Both the position numbers and the translations under genes were made by a program. Below, piece by piece: positions 1-10,128 of a stretch of 53,229 bases of DNA. The notes below the pieces were generated by a model. That model was not told the origin of the DNA. It searched no databases and worked only from the letters and a program-made list of their open reading frames with translations. Origin of the DNA: Erythrobacter sp. (GTDB lineage: Bacteria; Pseudomonadota; Alphaproteobacteria; Sphingomonadales; Sphingomonadaceae); NCBI GenBank assembly GCA_002695185.1, contig NZOF01000152.1, positions 20,828 to 74,056 on the forward strand. Direction: 5' to 3'. Position 1 is the stretch's first letter; each line of letters begins with the position of its first letter.

Positions 1-780
1 GGCGTCGACCTGACGAAGCAGCCGCTGCCGGTCACTCCGACCGTGCACTACAACATGGGCGGCATCCCGACCAACTTCCACGGCGAGGTTCTGGCCGGCG
101 ATCCCGGTGATCCGGAAAAGATCGTACCCGGCCTTTTCGCCGCCGGAGAAGCTGGCTGCGTTTCGGTTCACGGCGCAAACCGGCTCGGTTCCAACTCTCT
201 GATCGATCTCGTTGTGTTCGGCCGCGCTATCGGCCACCGACTGCGCGATACGGTCAAGCCCGGCGCAAGCCAGGCGGAACTACCGTCGAGCAGCGCGGAC
301 ATGGCGCTCGGCCGTCTCGACCATTTCCGCTATGCGGACGGAGGCTCGCCGACCGCGGAAGTACGCGCAGAAATGCAGAAGGGCATGCAGAAGCACGCCG
401 CGGTCTTCCGCGACAGCAAGCTGCTGGCAGAAGGCGTCGATGTGCTGAAAGCCGTCAACAAGCGGATGGAAGACATCAAGGTGTTCGACCGTTCGCTGAT
501 CTGGAACAGCGATCTCGTCGAAACCCTAGAACTCGACAATCTGATCGCGCAAGCCAACGTCACCATGGCGTCCGCCGAAAACCGCAAGGAAAGCCGGGGC
601 GCCCATGCGCATGAGGATTTCCCTGATCGCAATGATGCAGAATGGATGAAGCATACCATCGCCTGGTTCGATGGCTGGGGCGGCGAGGGCGGCGGCGTGA
701 AGATCGATTACCGTCCGGTCCACGAATACACGCTCACGGACGACGTAAAGTATATCGAGCCCAAGAAACGCGTTTACTAA
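1..780 (+). CDS. sdhA: Succinate dehydrogenase flavoprotein subunit, 3' part
   Basis: This is the last 259 residues of the FAD-carrying subunit of complex II, which oxidises succinate to fumarate at the inner membrane and passes electrons to the iron-sulfur subunit. The reading frame is open from base 1, so the gene starts outside the window. The signature HGANRLGSNSL, which contains conserved substrate- and FAD-site residues, lies near residues 57-67 of the visible part. The C-terminal helical domain ends in the family's typical RPVHEYTL...KKRVY tail. The TAA stop overlaps the ATG of the next gene (TAATG), so the two are probably co-transcribed. The sdhB gene that usually follows is absent here. 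Family assignment is certain. Confidence 0.97.
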   Translation, partial: GVDLTKQPLPVTPTVHYNMGGIPTNFHGEVLAGDPGDPEKIVPGLFAAGEAGCVSVHGANRLGSNSLIDLVVFGRAIGHRLRDTVKPGASQAELPSSSADMALGRLDHFRYADGGSPTAEVRAEMQKGMQKHAAVFRDSKLLAEGVDVLKAVNKRMEDIKVFDRSLIWNSDLVETLELDNLIAQANVTMASAENRKESRGAHAHEDFPDRNDAEWMKHTIAWFDGWGGEGGGVKIDYRPVHEYTLTDDVKYIEPKKRVY

Positions 781-1646
781 TGCGCTGGCGGCGAGGAGCG
801 ATCTTCGCCGCCTTTTTCGTGGCAGCGTGTGCCACAAGCCCTTCCACGCCACCGGAAAGCTTAGGCGCGGAGCCTTTCTACGCCAAACACCTTTCCGCGC
901 TTGGTATCCCCATCCTTTCGTCTGCGCGGGTGCCCGACGAAGCGCTCATGGCTGCGCAGGATATGACGGAAAGCTTGTTCGCCTACCGTCCCGAACTCGC
1001 AGCCTGGCTGGCCGCTAACGATTATCGAATCTCGATCATATCCGAAAATGAAGCGCTTCTCGATTTGCCCGACAAAGCGCATTGGACCAAGCCAGATCGG
1101 AATGATCCGCGTCTGACACGATGTGAACTCAAGCACTACGATGTGCGGATCGGTGCATTGTCGGATCGAGCTTACTGGAACGCGCGCGCAAGAGGCGTTG
1201 GAGGCACGCGGACCGTTGGTTCGGAAGAAGATGTGCTGGGACTTCCCTCGACCCGCTATTGGGGGGAAACGATCTTCGTGCACGAGATGGCACATAATGT
1301 TCTGTTCGCCATAGAAGCCGTAGATCCCGCTCTTTACGCTGATGTGCAGTCTGCTTACGCACACGCGCTCGCAAGTGATTTATGGCTCAACGAATATGCG
1401 ACCACGACCATTCAGGAATATTGGGCCGAAGGCACCCAGATCTGGTTCAATTCAAACCGTCTGGTGGTGGTGGACGGCACCCGCATTCTGGACCACCCCG
1501 ATCTGGAAGCTTATGATCCGCAGCTCTATGCCGCTCTCGGCAAGGCGTACGGAAAAAATCATCGCCTTCGGTCCGATCCCTTCTGGATGAGTCCAGCCCG
1601 CGTGCCACCTGGCCCGATTCCAAAAAATACGGCCGAAGAATGTTAG
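780..1646 (+). CDS. Putative zinc metallopeptidase lipoprotein
   Basis: A 288-residue protein that I cannot assign to a named family. The start is the ATG overlapping the sdhA stop. It is followed by an arginine-rich n-region, a hydrophobic stretch and a lipobox VAAC with Cys17, so a membrane-anchored periplasmic lipoprotein is likely. An HEMAH zinc motif (HExxH) lies at residues 168-172. A downstream EYWAEG stretch at 213-218 supplies glutamates that could be the third metal ligand, as in gluzincin-type peptidases. The open frame extends upstream into sdhA, but only this start gives a signal peptide. The gene converges on the cyclophilin gene and the two overlap by four bases. Peptidase function is inferred from the motif alone. 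Confidence 0.75.
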   Translation: MRWRRGAIFAAFFVAACATSPSTPPESLGAEPFYAKHLSALGIPILSSARVPDEALMAAQDMTESLFAYRPELAAWLAANDYRISIISENEALLDLPDKAHWTKPDRNDPRLTRCELKHYDVRIGALSDRAYWNARARGVGGTRTVGSEEDVLGLPSTRYWGETIFVHEMAHNVLFAIEAVDPALYADVQSAYAHALASDLWLNEYATTTIQEYWAEGTQIWFNSNRLVVVDGTRILDHPDLEAYDPQLYAALGKAYGKNHRLRSDPFWMSPARVPPGPIPKNTAEEC

Positions 1647-2272
1647 TCGTCGGCTTTAGGCTTCACCCGCCGGACGTCGATTAACGTCACAGGGTCCGCC
1701 AGCATCTGGCCTCTCATCCAGCCTTCGCCTTCCTCCGGGTCACGCGGGCTGTCGTGGATCGCATGGACGACGTCCATCCCATCGACGACATAGCCGAACA
1801 CCGCATAACCGAGACGCTCGTTGGGATCGGTGCTGTCAGGCTGCGCATCGAGGCCGGTCTGGTCCTTGATCATGATCGAAAAGTCGCCCTTTGCAGTGCC
1901 CGGCTCGAGCCGAGCCATCGATAGGGCACCATTCGTATGGCTGAGGCCGGTCTCGCTGGTTGGCTCATGAGCGATGCCATCCAGAATACGATCAGGGTCG
2001 TTCTGGGTCCCGCCCTGTATCAAGCCATTGGGCGGATCGCCCCAATCAAGGTGCATGGCACGGTAGAAGACCGTACCATCGAAGCGATCCTCCTCTGCGT
2101 AACGAAGGAAGTTGGCGGCCGTGACCGGCGCACGCTCAGTCTCCAGGGCGACTGTTATATCGCCCAAGGTGGTTTCTAGTACCACCAGCGTAGTGGCTGC
2201 CTCGCTATCGATGGTTTCTTGAGCGGATAGCGGAGAACAGATCAGCGCAGCGAGGGGCAACAGTGCTTTCAT
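1643..2272 (-). CDS. Periplasmic peptidyl-prolyl cis-trans isomerase, cyclophilin type
   Basis: A 209-residue cyclophilin that would catalyse cis-trans isomerisation of X-Pro bonds during folding of exported proteins. The chosen ATG gives the signal peptide MKALLPLAALICSPLSAQ. An upstream in-frame start seven codons earlier is possible but would put charged residues in front of it. The cyclophilin core begins near residue 29 (LVVLETTLGDITVAL) and includes the VFYR and IQGG segments that carry the active-site Arg and Gln. The C-terminal part holds GYAVFGYVVDGMDVV, also typical of the fold. The gene is convergent with the lipoprotein peptidase and followed upstream by a ClpP-like gene in the same direction, with only a short gap between them. 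Confidence 0.9.
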   Translation of the reverse strand: MKALLPLAALICSPLSAQETIDSEAATTLVVLETTLGDITVALETERAPVTAANFLRYAEEDRFDGTVFYRAMHLDWGDPPNGLIQGGTQNDPDRILDGIAHEPTSETGLSHTNGALSMARLEPGTAKGDFSIMIKDQTGLDAQPDSTDPNERLGYAVFGYVVDGMDVVHAIHDSPRDPEEGEGWMRGQMLADPVTLIDVRRVKPKADD

Positions 2273-2300
2273 ATGGTGCTTACCTTCGATCAATTGGCTG

Positions 2301-2861
2301 TCAGATGATATCCGCGATCAAGCCGCGACGTTTGGCTTCTTTTCCGTCGATATACCAGTTGTCGGGAGCTTTCTCCCGGATCTCCTCGAAATCGACTTCC
2401 GAACCTTCCGCAAGAGATTTGAACCCAGCCTCTTCGATGGAGATCGATTGGTCAATCTCATTGAGCGCCGCCTTGAGCTGGGAGATGCAACTGCGGAGCG
2501 GGCCAGAGAGATTGATGGTCTTGGCGATCTGCCGTTCATGGACAAGGAGCGTGGTGTCCCGGGTCAGGAAGCGACACTCGACCGGAAAACCGGCCATGAA
2601 GGTCGCGCCCGCCGAATATACGGCCGCCTTGCCGAGAAAATAAATAGTCCGCCCAGCTTCGCGCAGTAATCGGACATCGTCGGCCATGGCGCGAGCGATC
2701 TCGGGATTTCCGCCGAGTGTGGTCAGGGCGATGACTAGCGGGCCATCCTTCGGTGCCGCACTTAACTGGTTGCGGAACTCGGCATACATCGCCTCGTCCA
2801 CGCTGCCGAGCAATCGAAGTTGCGGGGCGGTCAATACGGTTTGGCAGTCTTGGTTATCCAT
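2301..2861 (-). CDS. ClpP-like serine protease (S14 / crotonase-fold superfamily)
   Basis: A 186-residue protein related to the proteolytic subunit of Clp protease but divergent from housekeeping ClpP. The ATG at 2861 is preferred over a TTG 27 codons upstream, because a purine-rich AAAGAG precedes it and the protein then begins near the fold. The triad can be placed: Ser83 in VYSAGATFM, His108 in LLVHER and Asp167 in APDNWYID. The oxyanion-type strand LTTLGGNP lies at 47-53. No ClpX or ClpA gene is adjacent, so any ATPase partner is unknown. It lies 28 bases upstream of the cyclophilin gene and may share its transcript. A protease role is inferred from the intact triad. Confidence 0.8.
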   Translation of the reverse strand: MDNQDCQTVLTAPQLRLLGSVDEAMYAEFRNQLSAAPKDGPLVIALTTLGGNPEIARAMADDVRLLREAGRTIYFLGKAAVYSAGATFMAGFPVECRFLTRDTTLLVHERQIAKTINLSGPLRSCISQLKAALNEIDQSISIEEAGFKSLAEGSEVDFEEIREKAPDNWYIDGKEAKRRGLIADII

Positions 2862-3041
2862 GCAGGCTCTTTCATGATGGAGATGAGCTTCTGGAGTGGT
2901 TGAAAACGAGCCTTGTTCCAGCTCGCGTATTTTCTTGGTCAATCTTTACACCGCTGACTCGCGTTAATCGCACCAGTTCATCTGCAATTCAATTCGTCGC
3001 TATCAGAGAACGCTTCATCGCTACTATAAGAGGATATTTCG

Positions 3042-4430
3042 ATGAAGGACAGGTCTCCAAGTTTCAAATTGTTGCTAGCTGGATTGGTCGGGCTGGTACT
3101 GATGGTCCCGCTGATGATGGTCTATGGGCTCGTCTCCGATAGGCAAGGTCAGGCGCGTGTAGCCCAAGCAGCGATCACGGCGGGCTCCGGCGGGGAACAG
3201 ATCGTCTCCGGCCCTGTCCTCGTTGTCCCCTTCTTGGCAATGCGTCAGATCGATGAGACTATCGACGGGCGTACTGTCAGCCGCAATCAGCTCGTCCGGC
3301 AGCAGCTGTTCATTTCTCCTACCACCCAGGAGCTTTCGACGCTGCTGAAACCCGAACGCAAGAAGAAAGCGATCTACGAAACGGTCATTTATCTTGCGGA
3401 GATGGATGGCCGGGCGCGTTTCGAAATTCCCAGCGACCTGAAATCTTTCGGCACGAAGCGCGAGGACCTGCTGCTCGACGAAGCGCAAATCCGGTTTGGA
3501 ACATCTGATCCACGCGGTCTGCGTGCGGCGGCTGATGTCAGGGTCGGCGGTGAGCGCATCGACCTGATGCCGGGGGAGGGCACCCGCGCTAGCGGCGGCG
3601 CCGGTTTCCACGGCTCACTGGATTGGTCCAGTGCGGAGCCCTTGGTGGTTGATTATAGTTACACCATCCGCGGCAGTCGCAATCTCACCCTTGTCCCGCG
3701 CGGAGGGCAGACTGAATGGAACGTTACGTCCCCGTGGCAGCATCCGGGCTTTGCAGGCAGCTTCTTGCCCGATGAGAGTACAATCTCTGACGAGGGCTTC
3801 TCGGCTAAATGGTCGATCGGCAATCTAGCCCTGGGACAATCGATGGTGGCTACCAGCGATTTGCCCCCTCCGGCTGAAGGTGAAGTCATTCCCTTGAGGG
3901 AGGTTGAACGTGGCGTCCCGGGTAGTCTGCAGGCTAGCAAGGCAGCCAGCATCGCACTTGTTCAGCCCGCCGATATTTACGCTCAGGTCGATCGCAGCGT
4001 GAAATACGGATTTCTGTTCATCGGTTTCACCTTCGTCGCTTTCCTCTTGTTCGACGTGGTCGGCGGAGCGAAAGTTGCCGCGGCGGAGTATCTGCTGACT
4101 GGCGCGGGACTGGTGCTTTTCTTCGTGCTGCTCTTGGCGTTTGCTGAATGGGTCGGTTTCGGCACTTCCTATATCATCGCGAGCGGGGCGATTATCGGCC
4201 TGTTGACGGCCTATAGTGCAGCAGTTCTCGGTGGCTGGAAAAGAGCGGCGCTCATAGCGGGGCTGCTAACGGCCCTCTATTCCCTCCTCTTCGTCCTGCT
4301 GAGCCTTGAAGCGGCCTCGCTGATCATCGGATCCGTGCTGATGTTCGCTGCCCTTGCTGGCGTGATGTACGCCACCCGGAACGTGAATTGGAGCGAAGTG
4401 GTGCAGCGCGAGGAAACCGTCGAAGGTTAA
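3042..4430 (+). CDS. creD: Inner-membrane protein CreD
   Basis: A 462-residue CreD-family protein. In enterobacteria creD is induced by the CreBC two-component system and affects envelope integrity; its biochemical activity is unknown. One transmembrane helix lies at about residues 9-29, followed by a large periplasmic domain (about 30-320) that contains the family stretch GPVLVVPF near residue 57. Five or so helices are packed at about 323-445. AAGAGGA stands a good distance upstream of the ATG. No creB or creC homologue is in the window, so the gene appears to be on its own. A strong hairpin terminator follows the stop. Confidence 0.93.
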   Translation: MKDRSPSFKLLLAGLVGLVLMVPLMMVYGLVSDRQGQARVAQAAITAGSGGEQIVSGPVLVVPFLAMRQIDETIDGRTVSRNQLVRQQLFISPTTQELSTLLKPERKKKAIYETVIYLAEMDGRARFEIPSDLKSFGTKREDLLLDEAQIRFGTSDPRGLRAAADVRVGGERIDLMPGEGTRASGGAGFHGSLDWSSAEPLVVDYSYTIRGSRNLTLVPRGGQTEWNVTSPWQHPGFAGSFLPDESTISDEGFSAKWSIGNLALGQSMVATSDLPPPAEGEVIPLREVERGVPGSLQASKAASIALVQPADIYAQVDRSVKYGFLFIGFTFVAFLLFDVVGGAKVAAAEYLLTGAGLVLFFVLLLAFAEWVGFGTSYIIASGAIIGLLTAYSAAVLGGWKRAALIAGLLTALYSLLFVLLSLEAASLIIGSVLMFAALAGVMYATRNVNWSEVVQREETVEG

Positions 4431-4441
4431 TTGGCTGGCCG

Positions 4442-4489
4442 ACAAAAAAGAGGGGCGCGGACCAGACGGACCGCGCCCCTCTTTTTTGT
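4442..4489. terminator. Bidirectional intrinsic terminator
   Basis: A near-perfect inverted repeat (arms 4442-4460 and 4471-4489) has a GC-rich core, AGGGGCGCGG against CCGCGCCCCT, flanked by an A-run on the left and a T-run on the right. It can therefore stop transcription in both directions. It sits exactly between the convergent creD and ypfJ-type genes. Confidence 0.93.
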
Positions 4490-4501
4490 GGTGAGGGGCG
4501 A

Positions 4502-5353
4502 TCAGCTCACATTCGTATACTGATCGCAAACACGGTCATCGCCTCGCAGGCCAGCATGCAGCGCTTCACTGCGTTGGGCACTGGTACCGTGGGTGAAGTT
4601 TTCGGATGACACCTGCCCCCGCGTAAGGCGATCATCGCCGATCGCCGCAGCAGCCTGCATGCCTTCCTCGATATCGCCCGGTTCGATGAGATTGCGGTTC
4701 TTGCCGGCCCATACACCCGCATAACAATCGGCCTGCAGTTCCATGCGCACCTGAAGCTGGTTGCCTTGCGTACGGCCTACCTGGCCCTGCGCACTGCGTA
4801 TTTGGTCGGATACGCCGGTCAAAGTCTGGACATGATGGCCATATTCATGCGCGAGCACGTAATAGCGGGCGAAATCGCCGCCGCCGCCAGCCATTCGCGC
4901 CAGCTGATCGTAAAAGCTGGTGTCGATGTAGATTGTCTGATCACCCGGACAATAGAAAGGCCCCATGGACGAGCTGCCGCTGCCACATGCTGTCCGAACG
5001 CCCCCATCATAGAGATGCAGCGTAGGTTGTCTGAACCGATCGCCAAATCCCTGTTCGCGGAATGTCCGTCCCCAGGTGGTATTGAGCGAACTCAGCGCAT
5101 TGCAGGCTTCGCGCGCGTATTCACCCTGATTGCAGACTTCGTTTGCATCGGTGCTGACTTGGCCGCCGGACTGGGCGCCCTGTTGCACGCTTTCAACCAT
5201 TCCGGCAGTTTGAAACGGATCCATACCGAACACGAAATAGCCAATTGCTGCCAGAACAATTGTGCCGCAGCCGATACCACCAGCCTTACCGACTCCGCCG
5301 CCGCTGCTGCCACGCACCTGAATATTGGAACTGTCGAATGGATTGAGACGCAT
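4502..5353 (-). CDS. Neutral zinc metallopeptidase, YpfJ family
   Basis: A 283-residue member of the YpfJ family of putative neutral zinc metallopeptidases (COG2321). The N-terminal 25 residues are glycine- and serine-rich. One membrane helix follows at about 27-44, and the rest would be periplasmic. The zinc motif HEYGHH is at residues 169-174. The family's YCPGDQTIYID segment is at about 134-144, and further conserved stretches follow (ELQADCYAGVW, SSENFTHGTS). Length is normal for the family. Substrates are not known. The gene converges on creD across a shared terminator and diverges from the 3-hydroxybutyrate dehydrogenase gene, with 89 bases between the starts. Confidence 0.93.
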   Translation of the reverse strand: MRLNPFDSSNIQVRGSSGGGVGKAGGIGCGTIVLAAIGYFVFGMDPFQTAGMVESVQQGAQSGGQVSTDANEVCNQGEYAREACNALSSLNTTWGRTFREQGFGDRFRQPTLHLYDGGVRTACGSGSSSMGPFYCPGDQTIYIDTSFYDQLARMAGGGGDFARYYVLAHEYGHHVQTLTGVSDQIRSAQGQVGRTQGNQLQVRMELQADCYAGVWAGKNRNLIEPGDIEEGMQAAAAIGDDRLTRGQVSSENFTHGTSAQRSEALHAGLRGDDRVCDQYTNVS

Positions 5354-5442
5354 GCTATTCCCCTGTCTGTGGCCGCTTTACAGCACGCTCCCTGTGCGCG
5401 ATGGCCATTGTCGATTGCTAACCCCAACGCTCGGAGAGCCAA

Positions 5443-6198
5443 ATGTTTCTCACAGGTAAGCGCGCACTTGTCACGGGATCGACCAGCGGGATTGGCCTCG
5501 CAATCGCCAGAGCGTTGCGTGACGAGGGCGCGGAAATCGTCCTCAACGGCTTTGGTGACGAAGCTGAGATCGCAAAGCTGTGCGAGGAACTGGAGGCAAC
5601 GCACTCGGGTGCCGATCTGACCGACGTCGCACAAATAGAAACGATGATGGATGAAGCGGGCGAGATCGACATTCTCGTGAACAATGCCGGGATTCAGCAT
5701 GTCGCGCCAGTCGAGGAATTTCCGGTCGACAAGTGGAACACCATCATCGCGCTCAACCTAACGGCGGTTTTTCACACCACTCGGCTTGCAGTCCCCGGCA
5801 TGAAGAAAAAAGGCTGGGGCCGTATCATCAATACCGCGAGCGCCCATTCGAAAGTCGCCTCGCCATTCAAAAGCGCATATATTTCGGCCAAGCATGGTAT
5901 CGACGGATTGACGAAGACCGTGGCGCTCGAACTGGCGGAGCATGGCGTAACCGCCAATTGCATCAGTCCGGGCTATGTCTGGACCCCGCTGGTTGAAAAC
6001 CAGATCCCCGATACGATGAAGGCACGGGGGCTGACGCGCGAAGAAGTAATGAACGACGTCCTCCTTGCAAAGCAGCCGACGAAGAAGTTCGTTCAACCCG
6101 AAGACCTAGGCGCGCTGGCGGTGTTCCTGTGCCGCAAAGAGGCGCAAAACGTGAATGGCGCGAACTGGAGTGTCGACGGGGGATGGACCGCCGATTAG
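5443..6198 (+). CDS. D-3-hydroxybutyrate dehydrogenase (short-chain dehydrogenase)
   Basis: A 251-residue NAD-dependent short-chain dehydrogenase that most resembles D-3-hydroxybutyrate dehydrogenases, which interconvert 3-hydroxybutyrate and acetoacetate when polyhydroxybutyrate is used. The cofactor motif TGSTSGIG is at residues 11-18, NNAG at 80-83, and the active-site pair Tyr146-x3-Lys150 is in AYISAKHG. The stretch GYVWTPLVENQIPD after the active site is typical of this subgroup. GGAG stands seven bases before the ATG. No polyhydroxybutyrate genes are adjacent. Substrate assignment rests on sequence resemblance, and another SDR substrate cannot be excluded. Confidence 0.87.
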   Translation: MFLTGKRALVTGSTSGIGLAIARALRDEGAEIVLNGFGDEAEIAKLCEELEATHSGADLTDVAQIETMMDEAGEIDILVNNAGIQHVAPVEEFPVDKWNTIIALNLTAVFHTTRLAVPGMKKKGWGRIINTASAHSKVASPFKSAYISAKHGIDGLTKTVALELAEHGVTANCISPGYVWTPLVENQIPDTMKARGLTREEVMNDVLLAKQPTKKFVQPEDLGALAVFLCRKEAQNVNGANWSVDGGWTAD

Positions 6199-6245
6199 TT
6201 TCCACGTCAGTCAGATCGAGCGCTGATCCTTCCTGAAGACCATAG

Positions 6246-7844
<1,599 letters not shown>

Positions 7845-7859
7845 TCGGGAAGGGGAGGC

Positions 7860-9038
7860 ATGACGCCCGCCGCACGCGTACAGACGTCTATCGAACTGCT
7901 CGATGCGATCATCGCTTCCGCGCAGTCAAAAGGCGCGCCTGCCGACCGCATCCTTGCTGACTGGTTTCGCAACAACCGCTTTGCCGGGTCGAAGGATCGC
8001 CGCGCCGTCCGCGAGCTGGTATTTTCCGCGATCCGCGCTTGCGGACCGGTGCCCCGAAATGGGCGTGCGGCGATGTTACGTCTCGCGCAAATCGACGAGA
8101 GCCTGCTGCCATTGTTCGACGGTTCGAATTACGGGCCGCAGCCAATTGCAGACGGTGAAGTTGCGGCGGAAGGCGGGGTTGCTCCGGCCTGGTTGTCCGA
8201 TCTGCTGGCCGCATCGGACATCACCGGTGACGAGGCAGCAGCGCTGCTCGATCGTGCGCCGCTGGACGTACGCGTCAATACTTTGAAAGCGGAGCGCGCG
8301 ACGCTAGCTCTTCCTGTCGAAGCTCAGCCCACTGGCGCTCCTCATGGGCTCCGCCTCGAGGCAGGTACGCAGGTGGAGCAATGGGCCGAATGGAAAGAAG
8401 GGCAGGTCGAGGTCCAGGACACCGGCTCGCAGCTGGCCTGTCTTGCCGCAGAGGTTGCTCACGGAAGCACCGTGATCGATCTGTGTGCAGGTGGCGGGGG
8501 AAAGACGCTCGCACTTGCAGCAGCGATGGAAAACCTCGGAAAACTCGTCGCTTCCGATACCGATCGGGGGCGTCTGTCACGCCTTCCGCAGCGCGCCGAA
8601 AGGGCAGGGGCGACGATGATCGAAACGCGTCTGCTCGATCCCAAGCGCGAATTCGAAGCCTTGGGCGATCTCGAAGGTCAGGCCGATGTGGTGCTGGTGG
8701 ATGCGCCTTGTTCGGGCACTGGCACCTGGCGCCGCAATCCCGAAGCGCGCTGGCGGCTCGATCATGCTGAACTGGCACGGTTAACTGCGTTGCAGGCAGA
8801 TATTTTGGATCTCGCAGCCAGGCTGGTGAAGCCCGGTGGCAGGCTGATTTACGTGACCTGCTCCTTACTAGATGAGGAGGGTGCGACGCAGTTCGACAAA
8901 TTCCTCGGACGGACTAAGTCGTTCTCGGCACGGGAAATTGCCCTTCCGGCCGGTCGCCAACGCGGGAACGGCACGCGGCTTACCCCGTATCACGACGGTA
9001 CGGACGGCTTTTTCATCGCCCGTGCAGATAGATCGTGA
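7860..9038 (+). CDS. rRNA (cytosine-C5) methyltransferase, RsmB/Sun-like
   Basis: A 392-residue SAM-dependent RNA cytosine-C5 methyltransferase of the NOL1/NOP2/Sun family. The N-terminal 140 residues are helical and resemble the NusB-like domain of RsmB, but weakly. The SAM site IDLCAGGGGKT is at about 204-214, DAPCSGTG at 281-288 and the second conserved cysteine at 334 in VTCS. The two cysteines are the pair needed for catalysis and release in this family. AGGGGAGG directly precedes the ATG. It follows guaB by 15 bases. E. coli RsmB methylates C967 of 16S rRNA; the exact site in this organism is inferred. Confidence 0.88.
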   Translation: MTPAARVQTSIELLDAIIASAQSKGAPADRILADWFRNNRFAGSKDRRAVRELVFSAIRACGPVPRNGRAAMLRLAQIDESLLPLFDGSNYGPQPIADGEVAAEGGVAPAWLSDLLAASDITGDEAAALLDRAPLDVRVNTLKAERATLALPVEAQPTGAPHGLRLEAGTQVEQWAEWKEGQVEVQDTGSQLACLAAEVAHGSTVIDLCAGGGGKTLALAAAMENLGKLVASDTDRGRLSRLPQRAERAGATMIETRLLDPKREFEALGDLEGQADVVLVDAPCSGTGTWRRNPEARWRLDHAELARLTALQADILDLAARLVKPGGRLIYVTCSLLDEEGATQFDKFLGRTKSFSAREIALPAGRQRGNGTRLTPYHDGTDGFFIARADRS

Positions 9039-9099
9039 TAGCTTTGCAGGTATGGCTAACACCCGGCCTTCTGCGAGCACTTCGCTAACGGAGACAATA

Positions 9100-9600
9100 A
9101 TGCGCTTTGCCCCAGCCGCCGCCGCCCTGTCACTGGCCTTGGCCATGACTGCCAGCGTGAGCTACGGGCAGGTGCGCGATCCCGATCCCCGCGCCGGAGT
9201 ATTGATCGCGAGAGGGCAAGCCGCTCTCAATGCCGGCGATACGCAAGGCGCCATAGATGCGTTCGAAGCGGCGCTGGCGGTCGATCCGGGATACACTCCG
9301 ATCCTGGTCCGGCTCGGCGAAGCAGCGCGCGCCGATGAACTGCAAGGCAAGGCGATCCGGTATTACCGCGAAGCATTGGAGCGTGATCCCGGCAATCTCG
9401 CCGCGATCTCAGGCGAGGGTGCGGCCATGGCCGAGAAGGGCGCGATGGAAAAAGCGCGGCTAAACCTTGCCAAGGTTCAATCGCTTTGCGGCGACAACTG
9501 CCCCGAGACCCGCGAGCTTGCCGCAGCGATTGCTGCGGGTCCGCACAAGCAGGTTCTCACCGCCGAAGCGACGGTGGAGCCTCAACCGCAACAAAACTGA
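9100..9600 (+). CDS. Exported TPR-repeat protein
   Basis: A 166-residue protein with a signal peptide (MRFAPAAAALSLALAMTASVSYGQ) and two or three tetratricopeptide-like helix pairs at about 30-130, including AGDTQGAIDAFEAAL and GKAIRYYREALERDPG. TPR domains bind other proteins; the partner here is unknown. ACGGAGA stands about seven bases before the ATG. A longer open frame begins inside the preceding methylase gene, but only this start gives a signal sequence. Two cysteines in LCGDNC (about residues 129-133) may form a disulfide in the periplasm. It probably belongs to the guaB transcript. Confidence 0.85.
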   Translation: MRFAPAAAALSLALAMTASVSYGQVRDPDPRAGVLIARGQAALNAGDTQGAIDAFEAALAVDPGYTPILVRLGEAARADELQGKAIRYYREALERDPGNLAAISGEGAAMAEKGAMEKARLNLAKVQSLCGDNCPETRELAAAIAAGPHKQVLTAEATVEPQPQQN

Positions 9601-9654
9601 ATCGCGCAAGGTCCACAGGTGTCGAATGACCGGGACGGCAGTCGCGTCGCAAGC

Positions 9655-10128
9655 TCAGATCAGGTCGCGAAACTCTTCCAAAACAGAACGATAGACGCGC
9701 TTCTTGAAGGGGACGATCAAGTCGGGCAGCTGCTCGGCATCGACCCATTTCCAGTCGCAGAATTCCGCAGGATCATGCGCCTGCAGATCGATATCCTCAT
9801 CCACTCCTGAAAAGCGAGCCAGAAACCACACCTGCTCCTGGCCGCGGTATTTGCCGCCCCAAAGCTTGCCGATCAGTTCTTCAGGCAGGTCGTAGCGGAT
9901 GGGTTCGGCGGTCTGCTGGATCAGCGTGACATGTTCGGCCTTGGCACCTGTCTCTTCCGCGAGTTCGCGCAAAGCAGCATCCTTGATGTCTTCACCTTCA
10001 TCGACACCGCCTTGGGGCATCTGCCACCAGTCGCCTTCCTTATTATCGATCCGGCGACCCACAAAAACGCGGCCTTCAGAATTCACCAGCATCACGCCGA
10101 CGCAAGGCCGGTAACCCAATTCACTCAC
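9655..10128 (-). CDS. rppH: RNA 5'-pyrophosphohydrolase (Nudix)
   Basis: A 157-residue Nudix hydrolase of the RppH/IalA type, which removes pyrophosphate from the 5' triphosphate end of RNA and so starts RNase E-dependent decay. The Nudix box runs from Gly40 to Ala62, with Glu46, Arg54, Glu55, Glu58 and Glu59 in place. The N-terminal YRPCVGVMLVN and the internal WWQMPQGG are typical of RppH rather than other Nudix enzymes. The start codon is GTG and overlaps the TGA stop of the upstream esterase (GTGA), so translation is probably coupled. Length is normal for the family. Confidence 0.94.
   Translation of the reverse strand: MSELGYRPCVGVMLVNSEGRVFVGRRIDNKEGDWWQMPQGGVDEGEDIKDAALRELAEETGAKAEHVTLIQQTAEPIRYDLPEELIGKLWGGKYRGQEQVWFLARFSGVDEDIDLQAHDPAEFCDWKWVDAEQLPDLIVPFKKRVYRSVLEEFRDLI

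Noticed and set aside
9060..9100. Start of the TPR protein inside the upstream methylase gene (from 8872)
   Set aside because: The extra residues are arginine-rich shadow sequence, and only the ATG at 9100 has a ribosome-binding site followed by a signal peptide.
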